From assembly GCA_947034895.1 (NCBI GenBank), contig OX344762.1, forward strand, positions 37,490,760 through 37,554,759: DNA of 64,000 bases. The letters are read 5' to 3'. The notes beneath the pieces were generated by a model. That model saw only the letters and a list, made by a program, of their open reading frames with translations, ran no database searches and had not been told where the DNA came from. Source of the stretch: Rhytidiadelphus loreus. Taxonomy: Eukaryota; Streptophyta; Bryopsida; Hypnales; Hylocomiaceae. Shown in pieces: positions 1 through 11,783 of this stretch. A program made the position numbers and the translations under genes. Positions within the stretch are counted from its first letter, which is position 1; each line of letters begins with the position of its first letter.

Positions 1-943
1 AGATGTTTTTGCAGTCCTTTTAATTTCCTACACCATTGTAATGATAATCCTCAAGATTGTGAGATGATGATTGAATTTTTCTATATTTATGTAAAATTCA
101 TGACCCCATCCATTGAATTCATGAGAGTGTTAGTTTGAATTTTAATTCCAATCCGTTCAATCCCTATTCCATATTCAACCTATTTCTATGTGAAACTAAA
201 TACAATTTTGATGACATTAAGATAGAAGTAAGTAAAATAGGGGGTCACAATCGAATTGGGCTCAATTTGATTCATCCTACATGATGTATAAAATTAGTGA
301 GGGTGTTTGATAACTTTAGTACATGCTATGGTAGAGATAAATATTTAAAAATTATAAATAATTAAGGGCATTGAGGATCAAAAGTATAATATCCTTCTTG
401 TTTCAAATTAAATTTGAGGTTTCTTAGAAAAGGCTAGATTAATGGGTAAGGTGCTCCTATTTGGATGGAAATGCATACATAGTTATTGTAGCTTCTAATT
501 AACTCTAATAGGCACAAAAGTTTTGAAGTCAAAAGTAATGCAAACTATGTTGAATATAGACTGCAAAATTGTCAGTTTTCTCCTATTCTTCTAACAATTC
601 CAATGGAATAAATTTTTATCATTTTACTGCCAACTCTGGTGCAAAGAACTTCAATAAGCTCTTGAGCAATTAACTTCAATCACCTCTTGTGATTCAACTA
701 TAATCACCTCTTGTAATGCAACTTTAATTAGTTCCTTTTAGTCAACTTTGATAAGCTCAGGTCATTGTTCTTTGATCAGCTCATATAATTCAATTGTGAC
801 TATAGCTTGTGATTCAACTTTGATGAGCATTTTGTTAGCATTCTCTGATAAGTTATTGTACTTCAACTACAATTAGAGCTTGTGATTCACTTTCAATCAA
901 CTTTTGTCAACATTCTTTGATAAATTCTAAGTTTAGATTGCAA
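1..943. other. AT-rich non-coding stretch
   Basis: No gene is visible. Between about 640 and 900 a short motif of the kind 'aaycacctcttgtgattcaact' recurs loosely (soft repeats of TTGTGATTCAACT and TTTGATNAGCTC), which looks like a decayed simple tandem array rather than coding sequence. Confidence 0.4.
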
Positions 944-1260
944 CTACACTAAAAATGATATTTAGTGTTAGCATCACTATTTACAAACCTTGACACTAAA
1001 TATCATTAACCCTACTAAAGTAAGTAACATTAAATCTAATTTCTAACACTAAATATACTCTATGGTAAATCTGTAATCTGTACTCTATGGCAAATCTGAA
1101 ATCTGAAATCTGGCAAATCTAAATGTACTCTAAGGTACGCAATTACGCATTGAAGTCTAATATTGCACTAATTCCCACGAAGTTCAAATTTAGTGTTGTG
1201 TGGAGTAGGGTGGTAAGTACACTAAATGTAATCCAACACTAAATATCATTTTTAGTGTAG
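944..1260. mobile_element. Miniature element with 26-bp perfect terminal inverted repeats
   Basis: The left end reads CTACACTAAAAATGATATTT and continues AGTGTT; the right end (1235-1260) is its exact reverse complement. Inside are further copies of the words AACACTAAATAT and of a CTCTATGGCAAATCT unit. There is no coding capacity. The ends start CACTA if the outer CTA is left off (947-1257), but the three bases on either side (cta and tag) are not a direct duplication, so assignment to the CACTA superfamily is not proven. Confidence 0.7.
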
Positions 1261-1617
1261 CTCCTCTTATTCAAGTTTGATCAACTCTAGACAATAATTC
1301 AACTTTGAATTGCTACTTACTCTGCATTACCTAATTGACTATGAAGCACATTTCATTTCGTGAACCATTGAAACATCTAATTTAATTTGAGACAAACAAA
1401 TTTAGAAAACCAAAGGTTTATTTTGAGACAAAGAGAGTAGTATTTTGGTTTAGATAGAATTCAAATTGATATAATATAGTATACGCTATTAACATCGTCA
1501 TAATATTATGATGTCATATTGGCATCATATTACGATGTTCAACTTTCAATCATTTCAAAGTTCAAAGCATTAAACATAAAATCAATATGATGTCATCTAC
1601 ACTACTTTCAAACTACC

Positions 1618-2202
1618 TTAACCCTTAAAGTCCCAAGGCCATTTTTTTGTCAAAACCACTCAAAACTACCAATTTTGCTACGTTCACTTATGAAATAAAT
1701 TTTTTAAATTTTTTTTAGAAACTAACCGTAGTATCTTGTTCTACACTTGTCTTAGATCACATAATAACAATTTTGTGATGCTTGACTGTGTAGATTGAAA
1801 GATATTAGCATTCAAAGTAGAAGAAAAAAAAATTATTTCAAGAAGTTGCTAGGATTGCTCACAAAACAAGAAACGCCATAACTTTTACATCACTAATCCA
1901 AATGGAATGAATCAAAGCTTCCCATTTAGAAGAAAATATAATCTACATGAAAAAAAAATTAAAATTCTTATTTCAATTTTTTATGAATTTTTTTTGCTGC
2001 CCAATCTCCTCCATTTTGAGGTTATTGTGGCATAACTTTTGTTCCTGGGCACCGACTGGAATAAAAATTATATTCCCAGTAAGCTCATAAGTTTATCTAT
2101 CTTATGAGAATTTTTCAAAATTTTCAGTAAAAATTGAGATTATAGAAGCATGCCTGAAATCCATTTTGTCCCCTATAGGAGCAATGGGACTTTAGGGGTT
2201 AA
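1618..2202. mobile_element. TTAA-flanked miniature transposon, 585 bp (18-bp TIR)
   Basis: The left end TTAACCCTTAAAGTCCCA (1618-1635) and the right end TGGGACTTTAGGGGTTAA (2185-2202) are reverse complements with one mismatch in 18. TTAA at each border would be the target duplication and CCC the first bases of the inverted repeat, as in piggyBac-type elements. There is no ORF. An internal stretch (about 2025-2100) resembles, in reverse, the core of the elements at 2873, 15626 and 31091 (GAATATAAT ... CAATTRGGTGC ... ATCAAAAGTTATG). Confidence 0.75.
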
Positions 2203-2872
2203 ATAGGGTTAATCATTGTCCAACTTTTGTCTAAATTTTATATATTCGTCTAATTTTCATAAATTTTTTATACAAATGGTCACATTTATCAAACCTCATT
2301 CATCTCACATGTGTAAGATCGATATTGTAACATATGAGGACAATTTTATGATAAATTAATATTTATATATTTAATAATTTATACTATTTCTTGTACCATT
2401 TGAAGACCTTCAATCACATTTTGACATACAATGGTTCTTGTACCATTCAACATACTACAAGGTTTCTAACAATCATCAAATATAGAAGTTTTATAATATA
2501 CACCAATTTTACATTTTTCAAGACCACTTCTTTTATCTCTTCTAGGATACAAGAGATTCTTTATAAAAATTGAGATATAAAGGATTAATATTCTTTAAAG
2601 AAGTTGATGTTATTTGAAATCATTTTATAATAAAAAAATAATTAATTGATGAAAAATCTTCAAAAGTCTATAATAATTTCAATTCCTCCTAAATTTCTAT
2701 ATTTCTAAAAAAGGTATCTAATTTTTTCTCCAATTGGATGCTTCAATCAAAAGTTATGCAAAACTCCTATAATTTTGAAATTTATCAAATGTATACCTTA
2801 TATAATACATTCTATTGAATTAGTAATGAGAAACCTTTAATACAATTTCTTTAGTGGGCACTTAGCACATCT
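2203..2872. other. Non-coding stretch with a decayed element core
   Basis: There is no gene. The segment 2690-2760 holds the same core words seen in the neighbouring TTAA elements (TTTTTTCTCCAATTGG and CAATCAAAAGTTATGC), so a truncated relative probably lies here. No clear inverted ends were found. Confidence 0.35.
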
Positions 2873-3670
2873 TTAACCCCTAAAGGACCAAATGAACATT
2901 GAACATACATAGGTGTTTTTGAGTAGGTGCATATGAAGTCATTTTTTAAGGGATGTTCTTTAAATTTTGACACAAGGTGTAAACGTGCATGTATCCCTTT
3001 AGTGAGAATATAATTTTTTTCCAATTAGGTGCCCAGATCAATTTTATGTTATATTGAACTTTTCAAGCAGCATACAAAAATTCATCTACTTTTGAAATTT
3101 GGCAATTATATAACTTACACCCTTTAGTGAGAATATAATTTTTTTCCAATTAGGTGCCCAGATCAATTTTATGTTATATTGAACTTTTCAAGCAGCATAC
3201 AAAAATTCATCTACTTTTGAAATTTGGCAATTATATAACTTACACCCTTTAGTGAGAATATAATTTTTTTCCAATTAGGTGCCTAGATCAATTTTATGTT
3301 ATATTGAACTTTTCAAGCAGCATACAAAAATTCATCTACTTTTGAAATTTGGCAATTATATAACTTACACGATAAAAGATGCAAATGTAAAAACAGACAT
3401 CCATGTGTAGTGTAAAAATCTCATTCTTGAAGGACTTAAGGTGTTTTGACTGTATCGAGCATGTTCGGAAAAAAAAATTCTTCAAACTTCAAACATTATA
3501 ATCTTTCAATCCATGCAATCAAAGTTTCTGAAAAAAATTTGACTATCACAAATTCATACAATTGAATTTTGAAAAAACACTTTTTTTTCTCATCTTTTTC
3601 TCACTACACTAAAAAGAGACAGTTTTTCACAATCTTTGCCCAAAATGTGCCTCAATCTTATAGGGGTTAA
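2873..3670. mobile_element. TTAA-flanked miniature transposon with internal triplication, 798 bp
   Basis: The left border is TTAACCCCTAAAGGACCA (2873-2890) and the right border TAGGGGTTAA (3661-3670). The inner right end, CCCAAAATGTGCCTCAATC, is also seen near the right end of a degenerate copy ending about 15250, and in reverse near 31100. Most of the extra length compared with relatives of about 560 bp comes from three tandem 125-bp units (2995-3369). No protein is encoded. Confidence 0.7.
2995..3369. repeat. 125-bp tandem repeat, three units
   Basis: Units begin at 2995, 3120 and 3245 with CCCTTTAGTGAGAATATAAT and each ends in GGCAATTATATAACTTACA. The three units appear identical apart from one base (gcccagat becomes gcctagat in the third), which points to very recent tandem duplication inside the host element, or to an assembly artefact. 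Confidence 0.9.
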
Positions 3671-3822
3671 AAAACAAACCATGTATTGAGTTCACTTCCA
3701 AACACACATTTTATATTTAAAAAAATATATAATCCCATATAGTTTTAAAAGCTGCAACAAATATTTTTGTACCAAAATATTTTTCAGTACAATACACACC
3801 TACAAAGAAACTTAAAAAAAAT

Positions 3823-4050
3823 TTAATTCTTAAAGAACAAATAAGTGACCATGGAAATCATCCCTTTTCATTGCCATGTCAATCATTGACTTAAAAAATA
3901 GCAAAAAGGCTCATTCAAATTCAAACAAGTATAGAAGACCTTTTTTTTTCACAACAAAATTCCAAGAATGAACAATTGCACATCTATTCTATTAGAAGAA
4001 TTGTGTCATCCATCAAACACCAAACATCTATGTCAACATTTAAGGGTTAA
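3823..4050 (+). mobile_element. 230-bp TTAA-type miniature element, copy 1
   Basis: This copy runs from TTAATTCTTAAAGAAC to TTTAAGGGTTAA. The body shares with the other five copies the words GTGACCATGGAAATCAT, TCAATCATTGACTTAAAAAA, AGTATAGAAGA and GAATGAACAATTGCA. The left terminal CCC is mutated to TTC. It is non-coding. Confidence 0.7.
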
Positions 4051-4196
4051 ACATATATTGCTTATGATAAATAAAAAATCATTTTTTATTAAAAAAATTC
4101 ATGCTCATTTCAAAATCTTAAAAAAGAATTATAATTAGACTCCATCAATCATAATGACATCACAAAAAGAGCAAAAGTGTGTCATTTGAAAAAATT

Positions 4197-4236
4197 GGTC
4201 ATATGCCCATCCTTACAGGGTTATGGGCATATGACC
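4197..4236. repeat. Perfect 14-bp inverted repeat (hairpin)
   Basis: GGTCATATGCCCAT (4197-4210) pairs perfectly with ATGGGCATATGACC (4223-4236) across a 12-base loop. It lies just outside the left end of the next TTAA element. No gene needs a terminator here. Confidence 0.85.
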
Positions 4237-4248
4237 ACCTTATAGGTT

Positions 4249-4485
4249 ATAACCCATAAATGCCACAAAGGACATTTTTTGACCAACGAATGACAAAAAA
4301 TCTCTCCTTGTACAACAAAAATGCAACTATTCATCCTCCAAATTTTGTGGAAAAGAGAGATCATCTATAATAATGTCTTTCAAGAGTCTTTTTCCATTTT
4401 TTTAAGCAATTTACACGGTGACGAAACGGATGATTTCCACAAAACAGACGATTTCCACGGTGACTGGCCCGGCGTTAAGGGTTAA
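4249..4485 (-). mobile_element. 230-bp TTAA-type miniature element, copy 2
   Basis: The orientation is opposite to copy 1. The left border has decayed (TATAACCCATAAATGCC) and the right border is GCGTTAAGGGTTAA. The body contains CAACGAATGACAAA, ATGCAACTATTCATCCTCC and ATCATCTATAATAATG, matching copies 3 and 4. Near the right end a short word, ACGATTTCCAC, is repeated (4447-4458, compare 4430-4441). An ORF at 4418-4765 starts inside this repeat and is not a gene. Confidence 0.7.
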
Positions 4486-5294
4486 AGGTCAAAGAGTCAA
4501 AGTCCAACAAAATAAGAGACTCTTGCAAATGTCGCTGCAGATGTCGCTGCATAACTCCGCGGGATGCCAGAACCCACGACGAAATTGGAGACAGGGAATA
4601 AATTCTAGAAAAAACTTGGACCACACGTCGTTTGCGACCACCAATCCTGACCAAACCTTGCCAAACCATCAGGCTCCACAAGAGAACCAAGTGACAGCAT
4701 ACAAATTGCACATAGGAGAATTTTTTTTTAAATCAAACTATTTCAATAAAATTTCAATTGTCTGAAATCAGATGTTTCGTCCCATACTGAGAGGGTACTG
4801 TACATGCCAAACGGCTTCTCTTCATGAGATTAATACCCCTATCTACATCTCAATTCAATACATGTGGAATTCTCCATACCATCAAGATACTAACTAACTG
4901 ATCATGGATCAAGATATCACTTTAAAGCATGAAGCTTACCATCCATAAAGCAGTCATACCAGTAGCAGCCTTGAGATGTGTATGTCAGCAGAGACAACCT
5001 GTAGAAAAATCAGAGCTCTTGCTCAGTCACATAATCTTGCGACAAGACACAACGACCGCCACATGCAAATCCTACTTATATCGCTGCTATGACTCACCTA
5101 CCACAACAAAAAAACTCAGAAGTACAGACTTACGTGAAGTAAGACAATCACGGGAAAAACTCCAGCTCTTCGTAAGCAAAGTTGTTATGTACACACCGAT
5201 AGCTCCTCCGCGCCAACCGCTTTCAAAAGACAGCAGAAGAAAAAACACAGATCAAGTGTAACACATTCATGCACACATAAGACCTATGATCAAC
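4486..5294. other. Non-coding, probably 3' flank of the 5295 gene
   Basis: No gene was recognised. ORFs at 4418-4765 and 4929-5261 have no family resemblance; the second lies just downstream of the minus-strand gene and may be its 3' untranslated region read backwards. Confidence 0.35.
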
Positions 5295-6029
5295 TCATCT
5301 GTCAATCGAATTATCGCTCTCGTCACTCACATCAGCGTCGCAGTTCTGATCCCCTTTTAATCTTTGCTTAAGCTCGCTAATTTCTTTCTGCATCAAGAAC
5401 AGACGATCTTTCAAGACAAGATTCTCATCTTCCAAGAAATTAATGTGACTCTCCTGCCTTGTAACCCGAAGCTCGTCCAATTCCCGGGGTAAAGGATGCT
5501 TCATCTCGAACCGGCTAATGCCTTGGTCAAGTCGCTGCTCCACCTCTTCAACCGAAAGGACTGAAGAGAGCTCCACACGTTTGTTGTCATCATCATCAAC
5601 GGCACTGCTGCCGCTCGATCCATCGTCAGGTCGGAGACGGATGAGGCCTGCCATAGAGCCATAACCGTAATCCTCATGATTCACAAAATCATTGTAAAAA
5701 GCACCCTTAGGAGTCGATACAAAAGGAGAAGGCGTGAGGGCGACAATCTGAGACTCTAAACCCCCAGCCTTTCGCACTTGCATGAGAAAGGAACTGTCGT
5801 TAAAAGGCGCTCTAGGCACACTCCTAGGAACTGACCTCCTGCTAAACCGTCTCCTCTTTTGCAAATAAGAGGGTTTAAAACCCTGACCCTGCTCTTTCAC
5901 TACCTTGTGAATATCATTGTTAATGTACCTTTGCTTGCTCTGTCTTGCACCTTTGCGCCGCCACTTGCGCTTCGACAAAGCAGGCGCCACAGGGAATCCT
6001 GCCACATCCATGGTCATAGCGGAAGCCAT
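5295..6029 (-). CDS. Conserved plant protein with C-terminal coiled coil, function unknown
   Basis: This is a 244-residue single-exon ORF beginning MASAMTMDVAGFPVAPAL. The frame stays open upstream to 6098, but those codons are a repetitive Val/Cys/Phe string made by a GTGTGTCTTGTTTT tandem that looks like 5' leader, so the internal ATG at 6029 is preferred. Residues about 20-75 are very basic (KRKWRRKGARQSKQRY, then RRRFSRR and RSVPR) and could be a nuclear signal. A motif near residues 78-130 reads SSFLMQVRKAGGL, then TPSPFVSTPKG, then YGSMAGLIRLR. After an acidic stretch (DDDD) comes a heptad-rich tail, about 185-228, with EDENLVLKDRLFLMQKEI. From memory this order (SFLMxVxxAGG, YGSMxGLIRLR, then ENLxLKxRLFLM) marks a plant family with no assigned function. 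Membership is likely; the role is not known. Confidence 0.75.
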   Translation of the reverse strand: MASAMTMDVAGFPVAPALSKRKWRRKGARQSKQRYINNDIHKVVKEQGQGFKPSYLQKRRRFSRRSVPRSVPRAPFNDSSFLMQVRKAGGLESQIVALTPSPFVSTPKGAFYNDFVNHEDYGYGSMAGLIRLRPDDGSSGSSAVDDDDNKRVELSSVLSVEEVEQRLDQGISRFEMKHPLPRELDELRVTRQESHINFLEDENLVLKDRLFLMQKEISELKQRLKGDQNCDADVSDESDNSIDR

Positions 6030-9000
6030 AACACAAAAGAAGCGGAAGTAATTGCACACGAAAACAAGACACACAAAAACAAGACACACAAAATTCAACT
6101 CCAGGCACTAAACTGAAGAAAAGCACAAAAGGAACAAGAAAACTTAGAAACAAACCCTACGCAAGCAAACTTCAAGAAAACAACAACAATCGAAGAAACA
6201 TAATTAGGTCAACTCTGCGGCCAAGTCTCGACTTTAAGTTACAGTGGTGTGGTAGCTTGACCGATACTTTTACTTTACACCAGCCGCCACGTCACACTTC
6301 TAGGGTCTTCCTACATTTACTTCCTTATTTTTTTCCGCCTAACGTAAGCAGCCTATTACGGCCGAGAGGATTGACCTCATCCGTGGATGTTCCCTGCGTC
6401 GTTCCCCTGCGACGTTCTATGAGCCGTTCCCCTGTGCCCGTTCCCAATGCTTAAATGGAATAGGTGGCTTTTATTGGGAGAAGGGAGTAATGAGATGCTT
6501 TCTTTTCAAAACACTTGTTTTGACATTATTTATAATGCCACATGACATTTGAAGAATTTGCATTTAAAAAAATATTAAACACTGTCAAATTTTCATCGTT
6601 AGACCTCAAATGAAATGGTTGAGGCCCGGTTCACACCACTAGTTGGACAAACAAAGGTCACGAACTTCAAGGCTAGCAGTTCATCTAACTTTTTCCTTCC
6701 ACATCGGATCCTATCAGTAGTGCCGGCCAATTTGGAGGATGTGGTTTTCAGACCATCGGCCGACCCTCACCCTTGAAAGTTTCGTAAGTCAAATTCCTTC
6801 AAATTCCCAGCTTGTTGAATTTCTTCCATGAGTTTTAGTTTGAGGTGTTTATAGTTTCTTCCCAAAAAAAAGGTGAACATTGTAACAAAGGGGGAGTGCT
6901 TCTCCGCTAAAGAAGTTTGAAGCCACCTCACGAAGAAGACCCAAAATTCCTCCTTTTTGTCCATTGAGGTGGCTAACTCAACTCGTGACCTGGAAACTTC
7001 AAGTAGCGGACAAATTCCCAATTTGAAATCTCTACTAGACAAGACCATCATTTCATCCAATCAAATTTCTCCTCCGTTTGTCTCAACAATGGTGTGAACT
7101 GGGCCTGAGATGTTCCTACTCCCAATTCAAAATAAGCACAAAAAAATACCAATTAGGAATTAGATTACAAAGCTTGCATTTATACAAATGTCAAACTCCA
7201 ATTCTTAACCAAAGAAGGGAGTGTTGGAAGCACCCAAACTTTGGAAGAGGTATGTTTTTGGTTTTTTGATGTATTGTATTGGTTTAGAGTTTAGCTTGAG
7301 ATGAGTTTTGATATAGTAGTATTCTTTATATATGAATATAAATTTTTTTGGCATGAAGGTGGTCTCAAAAAATGAGCATATTTAGAGTTTATGTAAGGAA
7401 TAGAGAACAATTTTGTTCAAAATTTATGATGCAATGAGTATTTTCAAGATATACAATTGGTACTACTCCTGTTTGTAACATCTTTTACAACTTCTATAAT
7501 GGTGAGCAGTATTGACTTTCAAAACAAAGATGAAAATTGTAGCTTATTTTACTTTATTTAGTTGACGCAATGGGTGTTGGCAATTTAGGGTGTGATTATT
7601 TTCAAATTCTATATGGATAATTGGCATTGCCTTTCACAATAGAAAGATGGCTGAAAATATACATCAAGGGTACTTTTATTTTTTAAAACAATATCCATCA
7701 CACCTAAAAGAATATAAAATAATCACCAAAGCACCTTTAATCATTTGAAGCATGCCTAATGCCTTCATCCATATGAAACGACAATACCCACCACACCTAC
7801 AAAAAAATCAATATTTAAGTATACTTTGATTATTGTAGTCAATATCCATCATACTAAAAAATGTAATCAATAATTCACAATGCTTATAGCACCTTTGAAT
7901 TGTGCATAAAGCCCTCATATATACAAAATGGCAATGCCCATAAAAAATAACTAATTCTAAAAATAATCAAAAATGTCAAATTCCTTCTTAAGTGTCATGA
8001 ACCCTCTTATTTAAACATTTTGATAGATCACATTTTGAGAGAAAAAAACAATCACACTTTTTAAAGCTTCAAAAGTGTGGTACATGATTAGTGATGTTTA
8101 AAAAGTCAATCCCCTTCAACTTAAAAAACTATAATGACAATTCATCAATCAAATCTCAAATGTATATTGTAAGTCTCTTACCTATGAAAATATAATATCC
8201 AAAACTTAACATTGAACAAAAACAATCACTATATTAGCAATAGCCTCCAACGTACTCTTCATTCCAAAGGCAAAATAATATTTGTAAACACATTTTGATG
8301 ATTGTATTAAAATTTATAAAGCTTCTCACATCACAATGAATTAGTGAAAAATAAGTGGGGAACAAGTACAAGAGAACGGTGTGACAAGGAAATAGTGTGC
8401 ATTCCGAAACAAAAATGTGAACCAAAGATATATAAGTGAGTGTGTAATTGAGTTGAGGATAGTAACAAGTTTGTGTGCCTTAGATTTTAATCCCTAAAGA
8501 ATTAGATCCATTGTGAAATGGTCAAGCATCATTGTTGAGCTAAATATATCCTTTTAAATTGTGTTCAAATATCAATCTTATATTTTTAATATATGATATT
8601 ATGGATTGTCTATCACTATTAAAAAATTCAATTTGTTTTGTGAAAAAATAAATTATTATAACTTTTTTAGCAAAAAGTGAAAATAAATGAGCAAATACAA
8701 CAAAAATAATCTATTTTATTTTATTTTTTCAGTAGATACAAGTAGCAATGGAGATTGGTGTGAAGATTTTTCAATTATTTGTTTTATATTTTACACCCAA
8801 AACACATTTGCCAATGACCTTCAAGTCAAATGTGACTATCAAGCTAGATTTATCCTTCTGTATAATTGATATATAAAATTTTGATATTTTCCAGTTGGAA
8901 ATAAGTGCGTTTTCTCTTGATGTTGATTTTTTCAAAAAAACTTATAAAAGTTAAAAATTATTGTGATTTTTAAAAATAATAAATGAAAATAATTTTTATC

Positions 9001-10251
9001 AATTATAAAATACAATAAATAAATTTGAATTTTTTTAATCATAAATGAAAGATAGAATGAAAAACATATTTTGTAATTAATTTTTTTAAATTAACCAGAA
9101 AAAAATATGAATGAAATACATGCATAATTGTGTAATTTGCATTCTAATTGAACGCGTAAAGCTTGCAATTGCAATAATTCTTCTAATTTTTCAAAATTAG
9201 TACAGAGATGGAATACAAAGAAAATTAATGAAGCTTCAATTTCTTAGTTTAAATCAAATACCAAAAATGGTTACTTTGAAAGTTCTGATTAAGTTTGACC
9301 ATGTGGAAAATGATAATTTATTTATTTTTGAATTTGTTGGATCTATTACGTGCATCATGAACTCTAGTCTTTGGACAAAAAAATTGAACCTAATTACGAA
9401 TTATAAAGTTGTCAAATATAGATTAAATGTTTTGCTCAATTCAACAAATGTTTTAAATGCAAGGGCATGAACCCCTAAACGTCCGAGTCTATGTTTTCAC
9501 CAAAATTGTTATTTCTAGGACAAGTACCAAATTTTAGAAAAAAAACATTTTTAGAAACATGTAACCATGGGATATTGTAGTACACTGATTTGAAAAGATG
9601 TGGAAAAAATTTCATAAGTTTCCATTATGTAGATTGCAAGATATAAATATTTGAAGTGACAAAAAAAAATTGGGGGGCCATGTGAGAATATAGGCAGTTG
9701 CACTTCACAAGGTCACATTTGTATGAAAAAATGTCCAAAATGGTTGTTGCTCTTTGGATTCCTTCTTCAAGGCAAGTTGGTTACATGCTTGAATATTTTC
9801 AAATTATTTCAAATTGTACAACATATAGGAAAAAAATAGTAAGTAGAAAAAAGTAGAGAATGTTTAAAAATATTAAATCGTTAACAATTTATTTATGGAA
9901 ATATTTTAGCATAGAAAATTACTTGATACATTGGTAAAATAAACTTATACTGCAAAATCATATTTCCGTTGCATTCCTCATTTAGAAAATGGTAGGTAGT
10001 ACTTAGAGGCTCCAACTTCATATTTAATTTCAAATTCATGAAAATTTTATCCAAAAAGAGAAATACCAACCCAAATTTTTTGTAGCAATTTAGTGATTTA
10101 ATTGATTGTGAAAAAAAAGAATGAATTGTCAATATTTTACCAACCATAGCCTCAAAATTATTTTGAACCGCTTTGCAGCAAGTTTTTGCTCCAAATAGAA
10201 ACCCAGATTAGAAGTTCATGAGATACAGTAACTTACATCCTTTTATAACCA
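6030..10251. other. Gene-poor stretch with repeat remnants
   Basis: The first 100-200 bases would be 5' leader and promoter of the 5295 gene. No ORF here resembles a known protein. From 9310 to 9475 lies one arm of a repeat pair (see 54415). At about 9471 a TGAACCCCTAAACG end resembles the TTAACCCC element ends, and the next 200 bases resemble the left part of the 1618 element; no matching right end was found. The rest is AT-rich sequence in which I see nothing. Confidence 0.4.
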
Positions 10252-10806
10252 TATCTAAGGTAAACTAGTCTATGACAGGCAGAATGGCTGGTTTGCCATG
10301 TTCACATTTTTGAAAAAAATTAAATTTTTTTCTATATGAAGATAAACACAAGGAATGCAAAGAGCAACTGAAATTTTATTTTTTGGACAAAAAATGAATT
10401 TTTTATGAATTTTTGAAGCCTGCTGTGTAGTTGGCTTAAAAGAGTCTATAGACTACCCCAAATCAGCAGAAAAGTGTTTCCATGATGGTCATCTAACCAC
10501 CTAATGCAATCAAAACATTTTCTAACATGGCTCCAAGATTTCCTAATATGGACATGACATGAAAGAATTACAAAATAACTTTTTACTACCAGTTTACAGT
10601 GAAAATGGGTAAGTGTCCTAAGACAGTTACCAATAACTTCATGACCATTTCCCAAGGCTTTGATTATGGCCGCAAATTAATCAAATGCAGTTCTAACCCC
10701 ATTTATTGGAAAAAGTTTGTCATGGATTAATTTAAGACTGTAATGGGTAGTTCTCTAGGAGCCTGTCATAGGAGATTTGCCTATTATAGGCTGGTTTACC
10801 TTATAT
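10252..10806. mobile_element. Putative 555-bp element with AAGGTAAAC inverted ends
   Basis: The left arm (10252-10280) reads CTAAGGTAAACTAG followed by CTATGACAGGC; the right arm (10761-10806) in reverse reads TATAAGGTAAACCAG followed, after an extra CCTATAATAGGC insert, by CTATGACAGGC. No coding potential was seen between the arms and no target duplication was identified. Confidence 0.5.
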
Positions 10807-10857
10807 GAGGTGGCATGGGCTATCACATGCATTCTTTGTCTCTACAGAACGTGAAAA

Positions 10858-11088
10858 TCAACCCTTGAACGTCAAGGCAGACATTTTGTGTCCGATGGAT
10901 GACGAGGAATCAAATTGTATAGGACAAAAGTGCAACTATTCATCCTCTAAATTTGTTTTTGGAAAGGGAAGATATTCTATAGTAGTTTGACTTCCAATGA
11001 CTACTTTTGCAATCCTGGAGGTCAATGATTCACACGGTAATAGAAAAGGAAGATTTCGAGGGTCCCCCCTTCCACGTTTAAGGGTTAA
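10858..11088 (-). mobile_element. 230-bp TTAA-type miniature element, copy 3
   Basis: The borders are TCAACCCTTGAACGTC (TTAA decayed to TCAA) and CACGTTTAAGGGTTAA, giving 231 bp. The body has GTGCAACTATTCATCCTC, TATTCTATAGTAGTTTGACT and CAATGATTCACACGG, in the orientation of copies 2 and 4. An ORF at 10805-10990 crosses its border and is not a gene. Confidence 0.75.
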
Positions 11089-11783
11089 TCGGACAATAAC
11101 ATTTTTTGGTCAGGGTTAACGACTTTTCGGACTCTTGAACAAGAAGCCAAGACTTGCTTTTTTGAATCTGTTACTCGGTGAAGGATTTCTGAGATTGAAT
11201 GGAAGCATCAGTCAATATTGGTCCAGGGACAATCTATTTGAGTCCAGTGAAAGACAATTCTACACACGGAACATTTCCGATGTGCCAAACAATCAGCCAA
11301 AAAATGAATTACAGGAGCAAGTGTCTGCCCCCCACAATCGTATAGCAAAGTTGAATGAATTTGTGCATGATAAGTACACAAAGAATGCAAGAATAGTCTA
11401 TGTCAAAAAACCCTAAAGCATTCTAAAGCTCTAGTGAACTATCTTCCTTGTCGGAGTGTGATCACTCAAATCAGTCGTCATTTGCTTTGACTCTAAATGA
11501 GCTTGAATGTCCCTGCACAGCAAACGAGATACGAGTCGGTGAGCAAACAATTAAAGCTTTGATGCTAACAAATAACAGACTCTTGGAAGGATACTCTAAA
11601 CTTTGATGCTAAACAAAAACCCTAATATTAACCTGTTCAGCAAAAGAACACTACAGTACTCGAACACTTAAAAGCTCTGCAGGTGGTTGGGCTTAAACAG
11701 CTACCTCATATCCACGTATGAAAGAAAATAAAGGCAGACACAGGACGAAAAGAAGAAACTCACCTTATAGGTTAGGCAGCAAA
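11089..11783. other. Unassigned stretch, partly 3' flank of SEC61 gamma
   Basis: A 93-codon ORF (11135-11416, plus) is the longest reading frame. Its product (MNKKPRLAFLNLLLGEG...) is not recognised, and no promoter or splice context supports it. The part nearest 11783 probably holds the 3' untranslated region of the minus-strand SEC61 gamma gene. Confidence 0.35.

Noticed and set aside
4418..4765. 115-codon plus-strand ORF as a gene
   Set aside because: It begins inside the 230-bp element copy 2 and has an equally open antisense frame at 4475-4711.
6029..6098. Extended start of the 5295 gene (Val/Cys/Phe-rich signal-like segment)
   Set aside because: The segment is encoded by a simple tandem repeat of GTGTGTCTTGTTTT and is followed by a better start; the basic, nuclear-looking protein would not need a signal peptide.
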